Positions 1-9,178 of a DNA stretch of 31,239 nt are shown in pieces. The DNA is from Chara braunii. Taxonomy: Eukaryota; Streptophyta; Charophyceae; Charales; Characeae. The stretch spans positions 4,690,731 through 4,721,969 of the forward strand of contig BFEA01000021.1 in the NCBI GenBank assembly GCA_003427395.1, read 5' to 3'. Below the pieces are notes generated by a model that worked only from the letters and a program-made list of their open reading frames with translations, ran no database searches and had not been told where the DNA came from. The position numbers and the translations under genes are program-made. The first letter of the stretch is position 1. The number at the start of each line of letters is the position of its first letter.

Positions 1-142
1 CCCACAGTACTCGGCCACTTGGTTGTCCTGATGAACCCTTTTTTTTTTTTTTTTTTTTAAACCTAGGTTGTTGTAAATGTGGGATACTACACAGATGGCA
101 GTCACCCACAGTACTCGGCCACTCGGTTGTCCTGATGAGCCC
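1..142. repeat. 105-bp tandem unit with T20 run
   Basis: A 38-bp block at 1-38 recurs at 105-142 with two mismatches counted by eye (36/38). Between them lie a T20 run (39-58) and about 45 bp of unique sequence, so one full unit and the start of a second are visible. The array may continue left of the window. Both copies contain CTGATGA, but the other conserved parts of a hammerhead ribozyme are absent. No coding function is seen. Confidence 0.75.
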
Positions 143-1121
143 CTCCTCTCATCTTTTTGCCCTGGTGCACCCCCAACCCCCCTATTTTACCCTAGTGTTA
201 ATCACCCAGGACCATCACCCATTGCCATCTTGGCGGGGTGACCTGACCAGATAGCGGTTGCAGGTACCGGGGCTAAGCAGAGACTCCTGCCCCCTGCTCA
301 GTCCCGGTTGAAGCAGACGTCGTGCAAGCCTGATTGCATGGGAACTTCGGGAGCTAGGTATGAACATGTTACTACAGGTCTTCATGAGGATGCACAGTGA
401 CTCCCATCTAGCTTAGTTGTCTGGTGATGATAGAGAGTTGGGTATCCTCCGCTCCCTCGTATGTCCCTGCAGCCCGTTCCGGTCCCTCGGTGTCTGTGCG
501 AATACCCTTACAAGGATATCCGCCCTGGTTTTGCAAGCGACAGAGTATAAGTTTGGTCTAAAGCTTAGGCATACCGTGCGAGATGCGGTTGCGTCTGTGG
601 TTTACGTTGGCTGGATGGTTGACTAGAGTGGAGAGTGTGTGGGCGCGCAGACTTAAGGCGCGCAGGATCTTTTAATTTGTTGATGACCGAAGAGTTGGCG
701 TGATCATCGGCCAGGTCTGTTTGTTTTGATTAAACTAGGATTGAAGAGATTATGTCTCGCTGATTGATGCGCTTGCCTATGACTTGTGCGTATGTGCGGA
801 GGGCGACGTCCACAACAACGTGGTTCTAAAAATGTTTCGGTAGGTCTCCGCGTCGCGCAGTATCAGTTTATTTAGGTGTTCATCAGAGCTAGACCCAGCC
901 TTGGGCATAACACTATTGGTTATGGTGACGGACTTTCATTCAGGAGATTCAGGGATCGAGGGCAGCGAGCGACGGTGCAGGAGTATCGGAGCGGCATAAA
1001 GGAACCGTGGGGTCGAGAGCCGGGCGAGGCTATCCCCCATGTTTTTTTCCTGTCGCAAGGTCGGAGTCCTTTTCTCGCCTTATGGCGTTAAATTTTATCT
1101 TCGGTGAGTATTATTCTCACC
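143..1121. other. Non-coding stretch, no recognisable gene
   Basis: Moderately GC-rich sequence with only short open frames and no recognisable protein motif. It contains one copy of a short dispersed repeat (443-480). Just before the (ATT)n tract is a small perfect inverted repeat, GGTGAG at 1103-1108 and CTCACC at 1116-1121, with a 7-nt loop. I see nothing else that can be named. Confidence 0.5.
443..480 (+). repeat. Short dispersed repeat, copy 1
   Basis: About 38 bp containing CCCTCGTATGTCCCTG and then AGCCCGTT. It is nearly repeated at 7989-8027, with a handful of mismatches. The two copies are 7.5 kb apart in the same orientation. They are probably fragments of one larger repeat family whose remaining sequence has diverged or was not shared. 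Confidence 0.6.
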
Positions 1122-1134
1122 TTATTACTATTAC

Positions 1135-1182
<48 letters not shown>
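1122..1182. repeat. (ATT)n microsatellite
   Basis: About 60 bp of ATT/TTA trinucleotide, nearly pure after the first few units. Open frames across it would encode poly-isoleucine and are not credible genes. Confidence 0.95.
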
Positions 1183-4100
1183 TGCCCTCAGGTTGTTATT
1201 CCCTTTGAGCTCGGCGCGACACCGGGGTTAAAGGTGATCAGTGTGTGTACGAGCCTGTAGGTGATTAGCCCACGAGCTGGAAAGGAACTTGAGTGTTGTG
1301 GACTCTCTGCGGGGGCACCGTTTGTTTTTCGCAGTTTGCTGCAGGGGGTTTTGAATGTGAGCATGCCCACCGGGACCCGAAGAGAAAGCGGACTAAGCCT
1401 GGGCGGAGCGGCTTCAGGCACTGAAAAGGGGCCAGCGGCGGAACTGTGCTCGGGCGTGTCCCATGGGACCCCTCTCCAATTCGGTCCTCAAAAGGAATTC
1501 CCATGTGGACAGTTGATTGGCACAAGGACCTGCTCAACGGAGGCTCACACTGCAGGTGTCGCGAAAGGGCCAGGTACCGTCTTGGTCGTTGTAGCACCTG
1601 ACCCAGTCCGACGGCCAAGTATAAATTGTGCATTTTATGCATTAGCCTTTTTTCCGATCTAATTGATTCGATTGACGAGGCTGCGCTCACCCTGCAGCGA
1701 GTCCTGGCGAGCCGTGAGCACCGATCTGCTGTCGGGGATCGGCTAGTATCTAGGTCAATGGGCACATTTGCATGGCGGAGAGTGGAGAGACGACGAGGCG
1801 GAAGGCCGTAGGCCAGATGGGGGCGAGACTGGTAATGAGGAACTGAGGAAATGCAGCAACATTGGGGAGCGGGGCGCCACAGGACAAGGGAGAGAGGTGA
1901 GCAGTCAGGGCCAGGCGCAGCGCAGGCGTTGAGGTCGTCGGCTGAGCCGCTGCGTCGAGTGCTGGTGTGTACATAGGTGAAAGAGACAAGGAGGAGACAG
2001 TCGGGGTGCCCCATTCTTTCTTATGTCCGCCACTTGAGCCGCTCCAACTAAGGTTGGAAGTTGTCGGGAGTTGTCGGGAGCTGCGTTAATACGGGGCAGA
2101 GAGGGGGACAAAGGAGAGAGGCGACGGGCGCTAGGAGGAAAGCAACAGAAAGAGAGATGAATGTAGACGCGAAGCGGTGCCGGGTGCGTGCAGATGAAGA
2201 CGAAGAGGGCGCAGGCAGAAATGAGTAGCATGCTCGACTCTTAGTAGAATCGAGCGAGGTAAGAAACAAGGTTGGGGTCTTTTTGGTCGGCGGATCCAAT
2301 TCAGTTGATAGTTCCGACGTTAAGACAGTGGGTTAGGAGGCAGACAGGAGAGTCGATGCGCTGAGCTATGGCGGAGTAAAGACAGAGGGAGTAGACAAGA
2401 TCGAGAACACTACTCATTTTTCGATGTAACCGGTCCAAGGAAGAGCTAAGCTAAAGGTTTCAAAGGTAGGCGATCCAAAATTTGGAGTCGGATCGGTTAA
2501 ACAACTTGAAGAATAAGAGGTAGGAAGAGGACGAAGTGCGAGAGGTTATTGGGATCGACAATATGGTTGGGAAGAAAGTTTGGTACCTAATCCGATATTC
2601 GGCAGAATCGGCCGAGTGAGAATGGGTTTTGAGGCGAGGCGAGAATGATGGTGGAGTCCGATTTCGAAGATAGTGGACAAATTTGGAGTAGCAAGCAGTG
2701 AGAGAGCTGCGCCCGAGAGAGGGGATTAGTAAGGTGTCATTGAATCTAGTTGAATTCCAGCGGTAGATCCATTCGGAGATCGATCAATCTACCGACCGAA
2801 GTAGTGAGAGGCGGGTCGCGGGGTAGAGGGGCTTATCAGTTCCAGGAGTATTGCTTATCAATACGAGCGAGTTACAGATATAGGGAGTTTGAGCATGCGC
2901 TGTACATAGGTGAAGCGATCGCGGAGAGGAGGGCAGTGCTGCTAGACGACCGTGCTCGTCGTCGTGGTCGTATCTCAGGTCACAACTGCCAAGATAGCAA
3001 TCGTCTTCACCCCACGGACTTCCGCCATTCCGCCGCTCATCATCTTTCTGGCGGCAGTCCCCTCACCGACTCGTAGTTGCTTGGCCGTTTTGCACTCGGC
3101 GCTCTTGCAGAGCGAGGAGCCTGGTGAACCCGGGCCCTGGGATGACCAGGTAAATTAGGAAGGAAGAAGATCATAAAAAGTAAGAGGAGCCGCCAGCAGG
3201 CGGGAGACGAGGCACAAACTTGTTAACAGCGTGAAGAAAGTGCCACTGACGAACAACTCTCTGTGTGGCCATAAGAGGGTTCCTTCCTAACTTACGCAAG
3301 AGGGGATGCTCAGTCGACCAAACGTGAGTTTGCATTCACTGTGCCTTTGTGATTGAGAAGACTGCAACTATCTCCGGGTGCTGAGGAGAGGCCGCTTGAT
3401 ATCGCGGCGTGGCCAGGTTTGGAGAGGCAGTGAGTGCCTCCGTACTTAAATGAAAATTTCGCTCTAACTTTACTCGTCCGAGCATCCAAAGTGGCAAAAG
3501 GGGAGTCGTGGCCTTGAAAGCGTACCTGTGGCTGGCTCGCTGCTTATTCCGTCGAGCGAAGCAGAGGGAAACAATCACCAAGTTGGAGATTTGTCTGCTG
3601 GTTGATGAGCAGCTCAACTTGACTAAGTGGAGAGCTTGCTAGGACTGCGCATCTGTCTCTTTGGTCGGTACACTACTCATCCTGCCAGACGAAGGAGGTA
3701 GCAAAACAGGCGAAGTGAGGTTGCAGACTCACCTTTGGTCAACCCACCTGTGGTCACGAGTGCAGCGCAGTGGCTGGGGCTGCTGTAGGGGGAAGAAACC
3801 TTGTTGCAAGTGGAGGAAACACCAAAAAGTCAACACTTGATAAGTAGACTTCAGTTGACCAAACCGATTTATACTCTAGCTGCCATTCTGGGGCCCTCAG
3901 ACGCATGAAGATAACAAGGCCCTCTCCTGGGAGTTGAGTTGTTCCTCTCCTGTATCTCGAGAGTCTGAAACCCCTTATCTTCTGCCTTTCTTACTCTAAG
4001 TCTAGTCCAGTTCTGAGAGGAAGGCGGCAAGCGGGATTGCAACATGTAAGATCGCATCAAGACTCTGTGGGGAGTCCGCTCACCGATTGCGGGAGCTCAG

Positions 4101-4388
4101 TCGGAAGCTAGGCGAGGTTCTGGAGGCAGGAAACTGACAGGTATATCGTTCTCTATCTGTGTGAACCCACTATACCCCTGTTTGACTATCTCCCTTTAGT
4201 TGACTGATTGTATGCATGTGTTCCCTTATGATTTTGCTTTCTTTTGGGATTTAATCAGACTAAATAGAAGGAATGTGTGTGACAAGTTTAAGTTTCTTCT
4301 TTACTTTTGACTGAAAGCAGACTAAGGAATGAACTGGGGGAAGGTGGGAAGGATACAGTTTGATGCGTTTGACCGGGTCAACCAAGGA
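1183..4388. other. Gene-free stretch, partly purine-rich on the + strand
   Basis: No recognisable gene. From about 1790 to 2960 the plus strand is strongly purine-rich (many GAGA/GGAG runs), which keeps stop codons out of minus-strand frames and produces long but unrecognisable minus-strand ORFs. The largest covers 1265-2014 (249 codons). Its translation is rich in Ser, Pro, Leu and Arg with no domain I recognise, and several overlapping frames are equally open. I treat these as compositional artefacts. From about 3100 the strand bias fades; I see no repeat or RNA gene up to the stem-loop array. Confidence 0.5.
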
Positions 4389-4419
4389 CTGGACATTGTT
4401 TCTAAGCTGAATGACCCAG
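4389..4419 (+). repeat. Stem-loop 1 of array
   Basis: Outer stem CTGG (4389-4392) pairs with CCAG (4416-4419). CATT/AATG closes the loop. A bulged A and one A-C mismatch lie between the two stems, the same inner defect as in stem-loop 2. This is the weakest stem of the array, together with stem-loop 2. Confidence 0.65.
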
Positions 4420-4449
4420 AGCTATGTTTATTTGATTGTTTTATGAATG

Positions 4450-4482
4450 ACCGGACATTGTTTCTAAGCTGAATGACCTGGT
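4450..4482 (+). repeat. Stem-loop 2 of array
   Basis: ACCGG (4450-4454) pairs with CCTGGT (4478-4482 used), including one G-U pair. CATT/AATG closes a loop with the standard core. An A bulge and an A-C mismatch separate the stems. Confidence 0.7.
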
Positions 4483-4522
4483 GGTTGTGTTTAATTATGA
4501 GGGTTTACTTGGCTGATCTGTG

Positions 4523-4558
4523 AGACCAAACATTGTTTCTAAGTGAATGGTTTGGTCT
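4523..4558 (+). repeat. Stem-loop 3 of array
   Basis: AGACCAAAC (4523-4531) pairs perfectly with GTTTGGTCT (4550-4558). ATT/AAT adds three more pairs, with one bulged G at 4549. The loop is one base shorter than the consensus (GTTTCTAAGTG). This is the longest perfect stem of the array. Confidence 0.85.
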
Positions 4559-4633
4559 GTCTGTTTTTTTTTGGGTCTCTGATTGAAGTTGGGTTGAAGA
4601 ATCCAACTTCATGCTTTGATTGGTTTGAGGATA

Positions 4634-4668
4634 GGTTGAACATTGTTTCTAAGATGAATGGTTCAGTC
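4634..4668 (+). repeat. Stem-loop 4 of array
   Basis: GGTTGAAC (4634-4641) pairs with GTTCAGTC (4661-4668): eight pairs, two of them G-U wobbles. ATT/AAT closes the loop and G4660 is bulged. The loop reads GTTTCTAAGATG. Confidence 0.85.
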
Positions 4669-4705
4669 TCTTGTTTTATTTTTTGAGAGAGGATTTATGG
4701 TCTAA

Positions 4706-4740
4706 GGCTAAGCATTATTTCTAAGATGAATGGTTTAGCC
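4706..4740 (+). repeat. Stem-loop 5 of array
   Basis: GGCTAAGC (4706-4713) pairs with GTTTAGCC (4733-4740): eight pairs, one of them G-U. The loop is ATTTCTAAGATG, with a bulged G at 4732. Confidence 0.85.
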
Positions 4741-4814
4741 TGAAAACCACGCACGTAAGTAGAAACTGAGCATAAACAAAAAATACTTTATCTATACTTG
4801 CATGTAAACCGACA

Positions 4815-4847
4815 GTTGGACATTGTTTCTAAGCTGAATGGTCCAAC
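4815..4847 (+). repeat. Stem-loop 6 of array
   Basis: GTTGGAC (4815-4821) pairs perfectly with GTCCAAC (4841-4847). ATT/AAT and the consensus loop GTTTCTAAGCTG follow, with G4840 bulged. Confidence 0.85.
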
Positions 4848-4911
4848 ACTAAGTCATATCATTAAGACGAGAAGGGAAAGTACTAAGTATAATTGGAAGT
4901 AATTTGGGCAA

Positions 4912-4944
4912 ACTGAGCATTGTTTCGAAGCTTTATGACTCAGT
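4912..4944 (+). repeat. Stem-loop 7 of array (divergent loop)
   Basis: ACTGAG (4912-4917) pairs perfectly with CTCAGT (4939-4944). CAT/ATG adds three pairs and A4938 is bulged. The loop has drifted (TGTTTCGAAGCTTT), yet the stem is intact, so pairing is better kept here than the loop sequence. Confidence 0.8.
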
Positions 4945-5022
4945 CCCCTGCCCGTAGTTTCATTTCTTTTGAGAACAAAGTCAGAAATTATTAAACTTTA
5001 GATATTAAACAAGTTCATGGCA

Positions 5023-5055
5023 ACTAGGCATTGTTTCTAAGCTGAATGGTCTAGT
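5023..5055 (+). repeat. Stem-loop 8 of array
   Basis: ACTAGGC (5023-5029) pairs with GTCTAGT (5049-5055): seven pairs, one of them G-U. Consensus loop, with G5048 bulged. Confidence 0.85.
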
Positions 5056-5115
5056 CATATGGCCAAAGAAGAGAAAAGTAGTTGTGCAACATGTTCGTGT
5101 ATATTCTAAAAGGCA

Positions 5116-5150
5116 TGCTAGACATTGTTTCTAAGTTGAATGGTCTAGCA
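5116..5150 (+). repeat. Stem-loop 9 of array
   Basis: TGCTAGAC (5116-5123) pairs perfectly with GTCTAGCA (5143-5150). The loop is GTTTCTAAGTTG, with G5142 bulged. This is the last copy; none is seen downstream. Confidence 0.85.
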
Positions 5151-5429
5151 CCATGCAATACGTAAGTTGGATAGAGGGGTTAAATCATCTGAAAGTTTTA
5201 TGAACTATCTATGAGGATTTTGACTTGAGGACGGTGAGAGTACTTACTCTTTGTGGATTGGTGTTACATGTGGCTGAGTAAGATTACCACTGTGTCTGAG
5301 TTTTAGTTTGGACAGGTAGTTGCTTTAGTTGCTCGCCATGTTCTAGAGCGATAAAACTTAGTTCAATTTCTGCATTTTTTCTGAGCTAACTTTCTTTTGC
5401 TTAGGTCAATTCTCGCATTTTCTGGGATC

Positions 5430-6085
5430 ATTTGTTATATTTGGTCTTGTATAAATCTTGGTAAGCCACCTTCAAGTTCTCTACGGAAAGCGCTGCCGAA
5501 ATTTCTACAAAACCAAAGAGTTAGTCATATTTTGACTCTTTAAAATTTAAGTTTGTCTAAATTTTATGTATGGTTTAGTAAAAATTTAGAAAGTCTCATT
5601 TTCTAAAGGGGTGCTGCCAAAATTTCTGCTAAATCAGAGAGTTAGACAAAATTAAACTTTGGGAAGTCAAAGTTATTTCTCAATTTATACTTAGTTTTAT
5701 ATAAATTTTGAAAAACTACTTTCTCTACAGGAAGCGCTGCCAAAATTTCTACAAAACTAAGAAGTTAGTTAAATTGTGTCTTTGCTGAACTCAAGTTTTA
5801 CTTTCAATTCTTATCTGACTTAGTATAAATATGGGAAGTCTACTTTTCTAAAGGAGATGCTGCCCAAATTTTTACTAATTCACGGAGTTAGACAAACTTT
5901 AACTTTCTAGAGTTTAAGAGTATTCTAGTTTTTCATATTCAGGCTAGTATGAATTCTGAGAAGGTATTTTTCCTACGGGAAGCGTTGCCAAAATTTTCTT
6001 AGTTTATAAATTATATTTTTATAGGTGACGATTCTAACAATCCACTCTGTACAGAGGAGATTCTGCCAAAGTCTACCATTCTTTT
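5430..6085 (+). repeat. Degenerate ~120-bp tandem array with alternating A and B units
   Basis: The hexamer GCTGCC and its variants recur at 5492, 5612, 5736, 5857, 5974 and 6065, spaced 120, 124, 121, 117 and 91 bp. Upstream context alternates. Units 1, 3 and 5 read CTACGGRAAGCGYTGCC-like and continue, in units 1 and 3, as TTTCTACAAAAC. Units 2 and 4 read TTCTAAAGG, then TGCTGCC, and end AGTTAGAC. The sixth copy is partial. The array therefore behaves as an ABABA arrangement with a dimer of about 240 bp. It is AT-rich and non-coding and lies about 280 bp after the stem-loop array. No function is recognised. Confidence 0.75.
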
Positions 6086-6691
6086 GACACTTGCTTAGGG
6101 GTAGACTCATGTTTAGTTAGGTAGAACGATGTTTTTTGTGAGATCATGATATGAAGATTATTCTTCATGGACTTATAAAATTAACTTGGGGATTGACCTG
6201 CCTTGTGTTACAGGTCTTCTTGATCGTTCGATTCAGGATTTGGACTAGTTTCAGCTTGATCCTATAAGGATCATCGTCTGTTATCCTTGATAACTGGTCG
6301 GCTGCCGATTCGTCGGTCTACGACTCAACACCAATCCATTCTCAATACTCAACCTAAAAGATTTTAGCCCTGGTGGTTTTTGTTGTTTTATTAAGGTTTT
6401 CTCTCGGACTTTTATTGAATGGTTATTTAACAAAGGTACTGAGAATTTAATTATGGAAGGTTGAGCAAAGACTGCGGTTTGCATGGCTAAAACGAGGGGT
6501 ATGAGTATAGAGAACGGTTGAAGTTGACTCATGAAGTGTGTGGACTTTTGATTGACTCTTTGATGTGACTGAAGGTATGTTTTGTGGTTCGGACATGGGA
6601 TTTGATTGTCTGCGATCACTTACATATATATGGTTGTGAAGAGTCTTACTGTGATTGTGAGAAGTGATCGTCACATACTTATTTCCCCACT
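6086..6691. other. AT-rich non-coding stretch
   Basis: No recognisable gene. A perfect 7-bp palindrome with a 3-nt loop (TGATCCT-ATA-AGGATCA) lies at 6257-6273. The open frames here are short, overlap on both strands, and show no protein motif. Confidence 0.5.
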
Positions 6692-6711
6692 ACATATACA
6701 TATATATATAC

Positions 6712-6742
<31 letters not shown>

Positions 6743-6756
6743 TATACACACACATA
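6692..6756. repeat. (TA)n/(CA)n microsatellite
   Basis: Alternating TA dinucleotides with interspersed CA, ending in a short ACACACAC run. It is expected to be length-variable. Confidence 0.95.
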
Positions 6757-7832
6757 CCCATGTTGGGTGTTCGTGTGGTCTGAGGGGTCCGCGCTTAAGT
6801 CTTTAATTGGGGTCGAGATTGAGAAAGGAAGGAAGAACCTCTTTATTGTTGTATGCTTCTTAAAAATTTCTTGGTCGGACGTTGGTCCTGGGCCTGGATT
6901 CGAGGTTCTTGTCCAGGACATTTCAGGTCGTGGACTCCTCGTGGAAGGGATCACCCCCCGCGCAGAGCCTGCTTGCCCTGCCTACCGGGATACTCAGCCT
7001 AAAGGTCGGAGGTGCCGCGGAGGCCGCACGGCTGTTCCTTCAGCCGTTCAATATCGTGAAGGGGTTGACCTTTACGATACTTCGAGTTCGACACTTGAGT
7101 GTCATAAGCGGTACCCGGATCCACGAGGGACAGCTCAATTATGGGCACTACATAATGCGTCATCATTGCGACTGCTTGCGTATTCATGTATTGCTAGTCG
7201 ATGTGAGGAGGCCCTGCGTCCGCGTGGTTTTATATTAAGTCTCGCGCACGACGCTTATCCGATTTTCGCATCAAAGGGTTATGGGGTGGCTACTGAAGGG
7301 GCTAGGAGTGTGCCACGTTGTTCATTCTGTGTCATTCTATATATGTGTGTGTACGTGCATGTTTTAATTTTTATGTCTTTAGAGTGGTGTACGCGTGGTG
7401 TGTGGGATGCGTCCTAGTCGACCGACGACGAGTCGCGCTTGGGACCTCAGCTCTCAAGGCGTTGGTTCGCGTGTGGGTCCGATAGAGGCGTAAAACCGCG
7501 CGTACCCCCTATGCTACAACGAACGAGAAACGCCCTCGGCTGGTCCACCTCTACGATTGCAGTTGATTAACTTTCGTACTATTGACTGGTAGCTCGGTGG
7601 GGATACGCCCACTGAAGGGAGGTGACAACTCCCGTAAGGTGGAGGTAAGTCGTGCCTCGCATAGCCCCTATACTGCCGTAGGGGCTCACGAGAGGTATGG
7701 TTGGCTCACTCGGCCGGAGCGGCTTGCGGAAGCTCCATGTGCATTGCGACGAGGATCAAACCAACTCCTGCGACACGCGGTCGGGAGGGTCCCGCCCCGT
7801 TTTGTGCGGTGCTGGACCGATGCGCTTGACGG
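6757..7832. other. GC-richer stretch without recognisable gene
   Basis: A 231-codon plus-strand frame covers 6722-7417 but begins inside the TA microsatellite, overlaps equally open frames on both strands, and has no recognisable domain. I do not call it a gene. From about 7400 to 7830 the sequence is GC-rich and rich in CpG, unlike the AT-rich DNA around it. It could be part of an unrecognised repeat ending in the duplicated block at 7833. Confidence 0.4.
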
Positions 7833-7967
7833 CGGTAAGAATCCCGAAGTCCAATGGGAACCCTGCCAACATCCCGTACTAAGGAACTGCTATGCCAACC
7901 TCAATCCTTTGACCACGTACTAAGAGGATGACCAGCCCTACATCACAGTCTGGTATCGAACACAGGA
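7833..7967 (+). repeat. 135-bp direct duplication, copy 1
   Basis: Matches 8035-8169 over 135 bp without gaps, with about 14 mismatches by eye (roughly 90% identity). The two copies start 202 bp apart. They contain the sub-string GTACTAAGGAACTGCTATGC. No coding function seen. Confidence 0.85.
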
Positions 7968-7988
7968 TGGTACTAATCTGAGAGCGGA

Positions 7989-8027
7989 TAATCCTCCATT
8001 CCCTCGTATGTCCCTGGAGCCCGTTTC
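7989..8027 (+). repeat. Short dispersed repeat, copy 2
   Basis: Matches 443-480 (shared core CCCTCGTATGTCCCTG then AGCCCGTT). It lies in the spacer between the two 135-bp direct copies. Confidence 0.6.
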
Positions 8028-8034
8028 AGCCTTG

Positions 8035-8169
8035 CGGTAAGAACCCCGAAATGCAATGGGAACCCTACCGACATCCCGTACTAAGGAACTGCTATGCCAA
8101 CCTCAATCTTTTGACCATGTACTAAGAGGATGACCAACCTTAAGTTACAGTCTGGTATTGAATACAGGA
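8035..8169 (+). repeat. 135-bp direct duplication, copy 2
   Basis: Second copy of the block at 7833-7967. Most differences are transitions, consistent with an old duplication decaying neutrally. Confidence 0.85.
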
Positions 8170-8444
8170 CGTTATGTGAATCGTGCAAGTGACCTAACCT
8201 ATTAACCTACACTGTGACATAGTCTGTAGTTGTACTTTGCGGGGTTCGAGTAAACCTGACTATGCAAGCCACCCAGCAGTCTCATGACAACCCCGTAGAC
8301 CAAAAACATCAGGATACTCACCATCGCCTAGTCCCCACATACAACACTCATGGACTACCCCTTGGGTGGTGCGCAGACAGTATCTTTAATAGCTTACCTG
8401 TGTCATTCCAAGGGGGTGTGTGCCCAACCGTGCCTGCCGCAAGG

Positions 8445-8527
8445 CTGCAGAGTTTTGAACCCGCAACCTTATACCACAACACGCATTTCCAACTGGTGCT
8501 CTAACCACAGAGCTACATCAGCTAATC
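8445..8527 (-). repeat. tRNA-like (SINE-like) sequence
   Basis: On the minus strand there is a near-perfect tRNA D arm, TAGCTC-TGTGGTTA-GAGC (A box, 8515 down to 8498), and a B-box-like GGGTTCAAAAC (8462 down to 8452). The A-to-B distance is 54 nt, 10 more than in a standard short-variable-arm tRNA, and neither the T stem nor the acceptor stem pairs well. This is therefore a tRNA-derived SINE head or a tRNA pseudogene, not a working tRNA. A SINE body may extend leftward (about 8240-8445), but I cannot delimit it. Confidence 0.6.
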
Positions 8528-8659
8528 AACCCTGAACTTTATAAGATCCAAGTCCTATGATTGAAAGAACACGCAGTAACGTTTTTCTCCGGTGATGACA
8601 CAACGTCGCTCCCCATTGGTATTAAACGAAAATTAGTACGAATACATGAAAATGGGTGA

Positions 8660-9178
8660 GCAACTGCAAAATCAGTGAATGTTCCCCCGAAACGGGGAAT
8701 GTTCCACAACGAGGCAAAAAACCTCGTCGCTTACGTGGCGTCAGCGCCAGAGATTGCCACTTGGATGAAATCGAAAGCCCAGGTGGAAATTGAACTCGAT
8801 AAGAAAAAGTACTCCCTGCGTTTCTGGCCCTGGATATCTGAGAAGCAACTTTCAGAATGGAGAGATGCGATGTGTTTTTCGTACTTTTGGATTTGGTGCT
8901 TACAGGTCCCAATTACGGCAATGACCTTCTTAGAAAGTGCAGTGAAGGATGCTTTCGGTGAGACCTTAAAATCCCACTTGGCATTCAACATCCCAGGCTC
9001 ACAAGAGCTTAAGGATATCCGTTTTGACTTGGTGCCATCTGCGAAAACACGTTTTAAAAAATCGCTCATTATCGATTTGGCAGAGGATGGCAAGATGTAC
9101 GTCAACCTGGTGTGCGCCAGTACACCTTGGTGCGAAGTCTGTCGGGCGTACTACCATAAATCTTAAGATGCCTCCTAT
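8660..9178 (+). pseudogene. LINE A ORF1, gag-like RNA-binding region with CCHC knuckle
   Basis: An open frame of about 163 codons resembles the gag-like ORF1 protein of green-lineage LINEs, which coats the element RNA. It holds a DUF4283-like region and then a zinc-knuckle start, PWCEVCRAYYH (C-x2-C-x4-H). The fourth ligand is lost: five positions after His there is serine (TCC), just past an in-frame TAA. The frame begins after an in-frame TGA at 8657 with no convincing ATG, so the true N terminus is frameshifted or missing. Family assignment rests on the knuckle, the position before EN-RT and the parallel ORF1 of LINE C. Confidence 0.65.

Larger units (their letters stand above)
4389..5150 (+). 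repeat. Array of nine stem-loops: constant loop, variable covarying stems
   Basis: Nine copies of the core CATT-GTTTCTAAGCTG-AATG occur with centres 62 to 111 bp apart. Each core is flanked by arms that differ between copies yet are complementary within a copy. Arms include AGACCAAAC/GTTTGGTCT, GGTTGAAC/GTTCAGTC, GGCTAAGC/GTTTAGCC, GTTGGAC/GTCCAAC, ACTAGGC/GTCTAGT and TGCTAGAC/GTCTAGCA. The CATT/AATG bases close the loop, and one purine (A or G) is bulged on the 3' side in every copy. Several pairs are G-U or U-G when read as plus-strand RNA. Sequence between hairpins is not repetitive. No ORF runs through the array. The function is unknown to me: a structured non-coding RNA, an array of protein-binding cruciforms, or traces of a mobile hairpin are all possible. 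Confidence 0.85.

Noticed and set aside
20-145. CTGATGA motifs as hammerhead ribozyme cores
   Set aside because: Neither copy is followed by a stem II and the required GAAA, nor by a plausible cleavage site.
1265-2014. 249-codon minus-strand ORF
   Set aside because: No recognisable domain; overlaps other open frames and is explained by the purine-rich plus strand and the shortage of stop codons on the other strand.
4389-6085. CRISPR-like array
   Set aside because: The repeated part is a loop with changing flanks, spacing is irregular, and the context is clearly eukaryotic.
6722-7417. 231-codon plus-strand ORF
   Set aside because: Starts inside a TA microsatellite, no domain, and equally long shadows exist in other frames.
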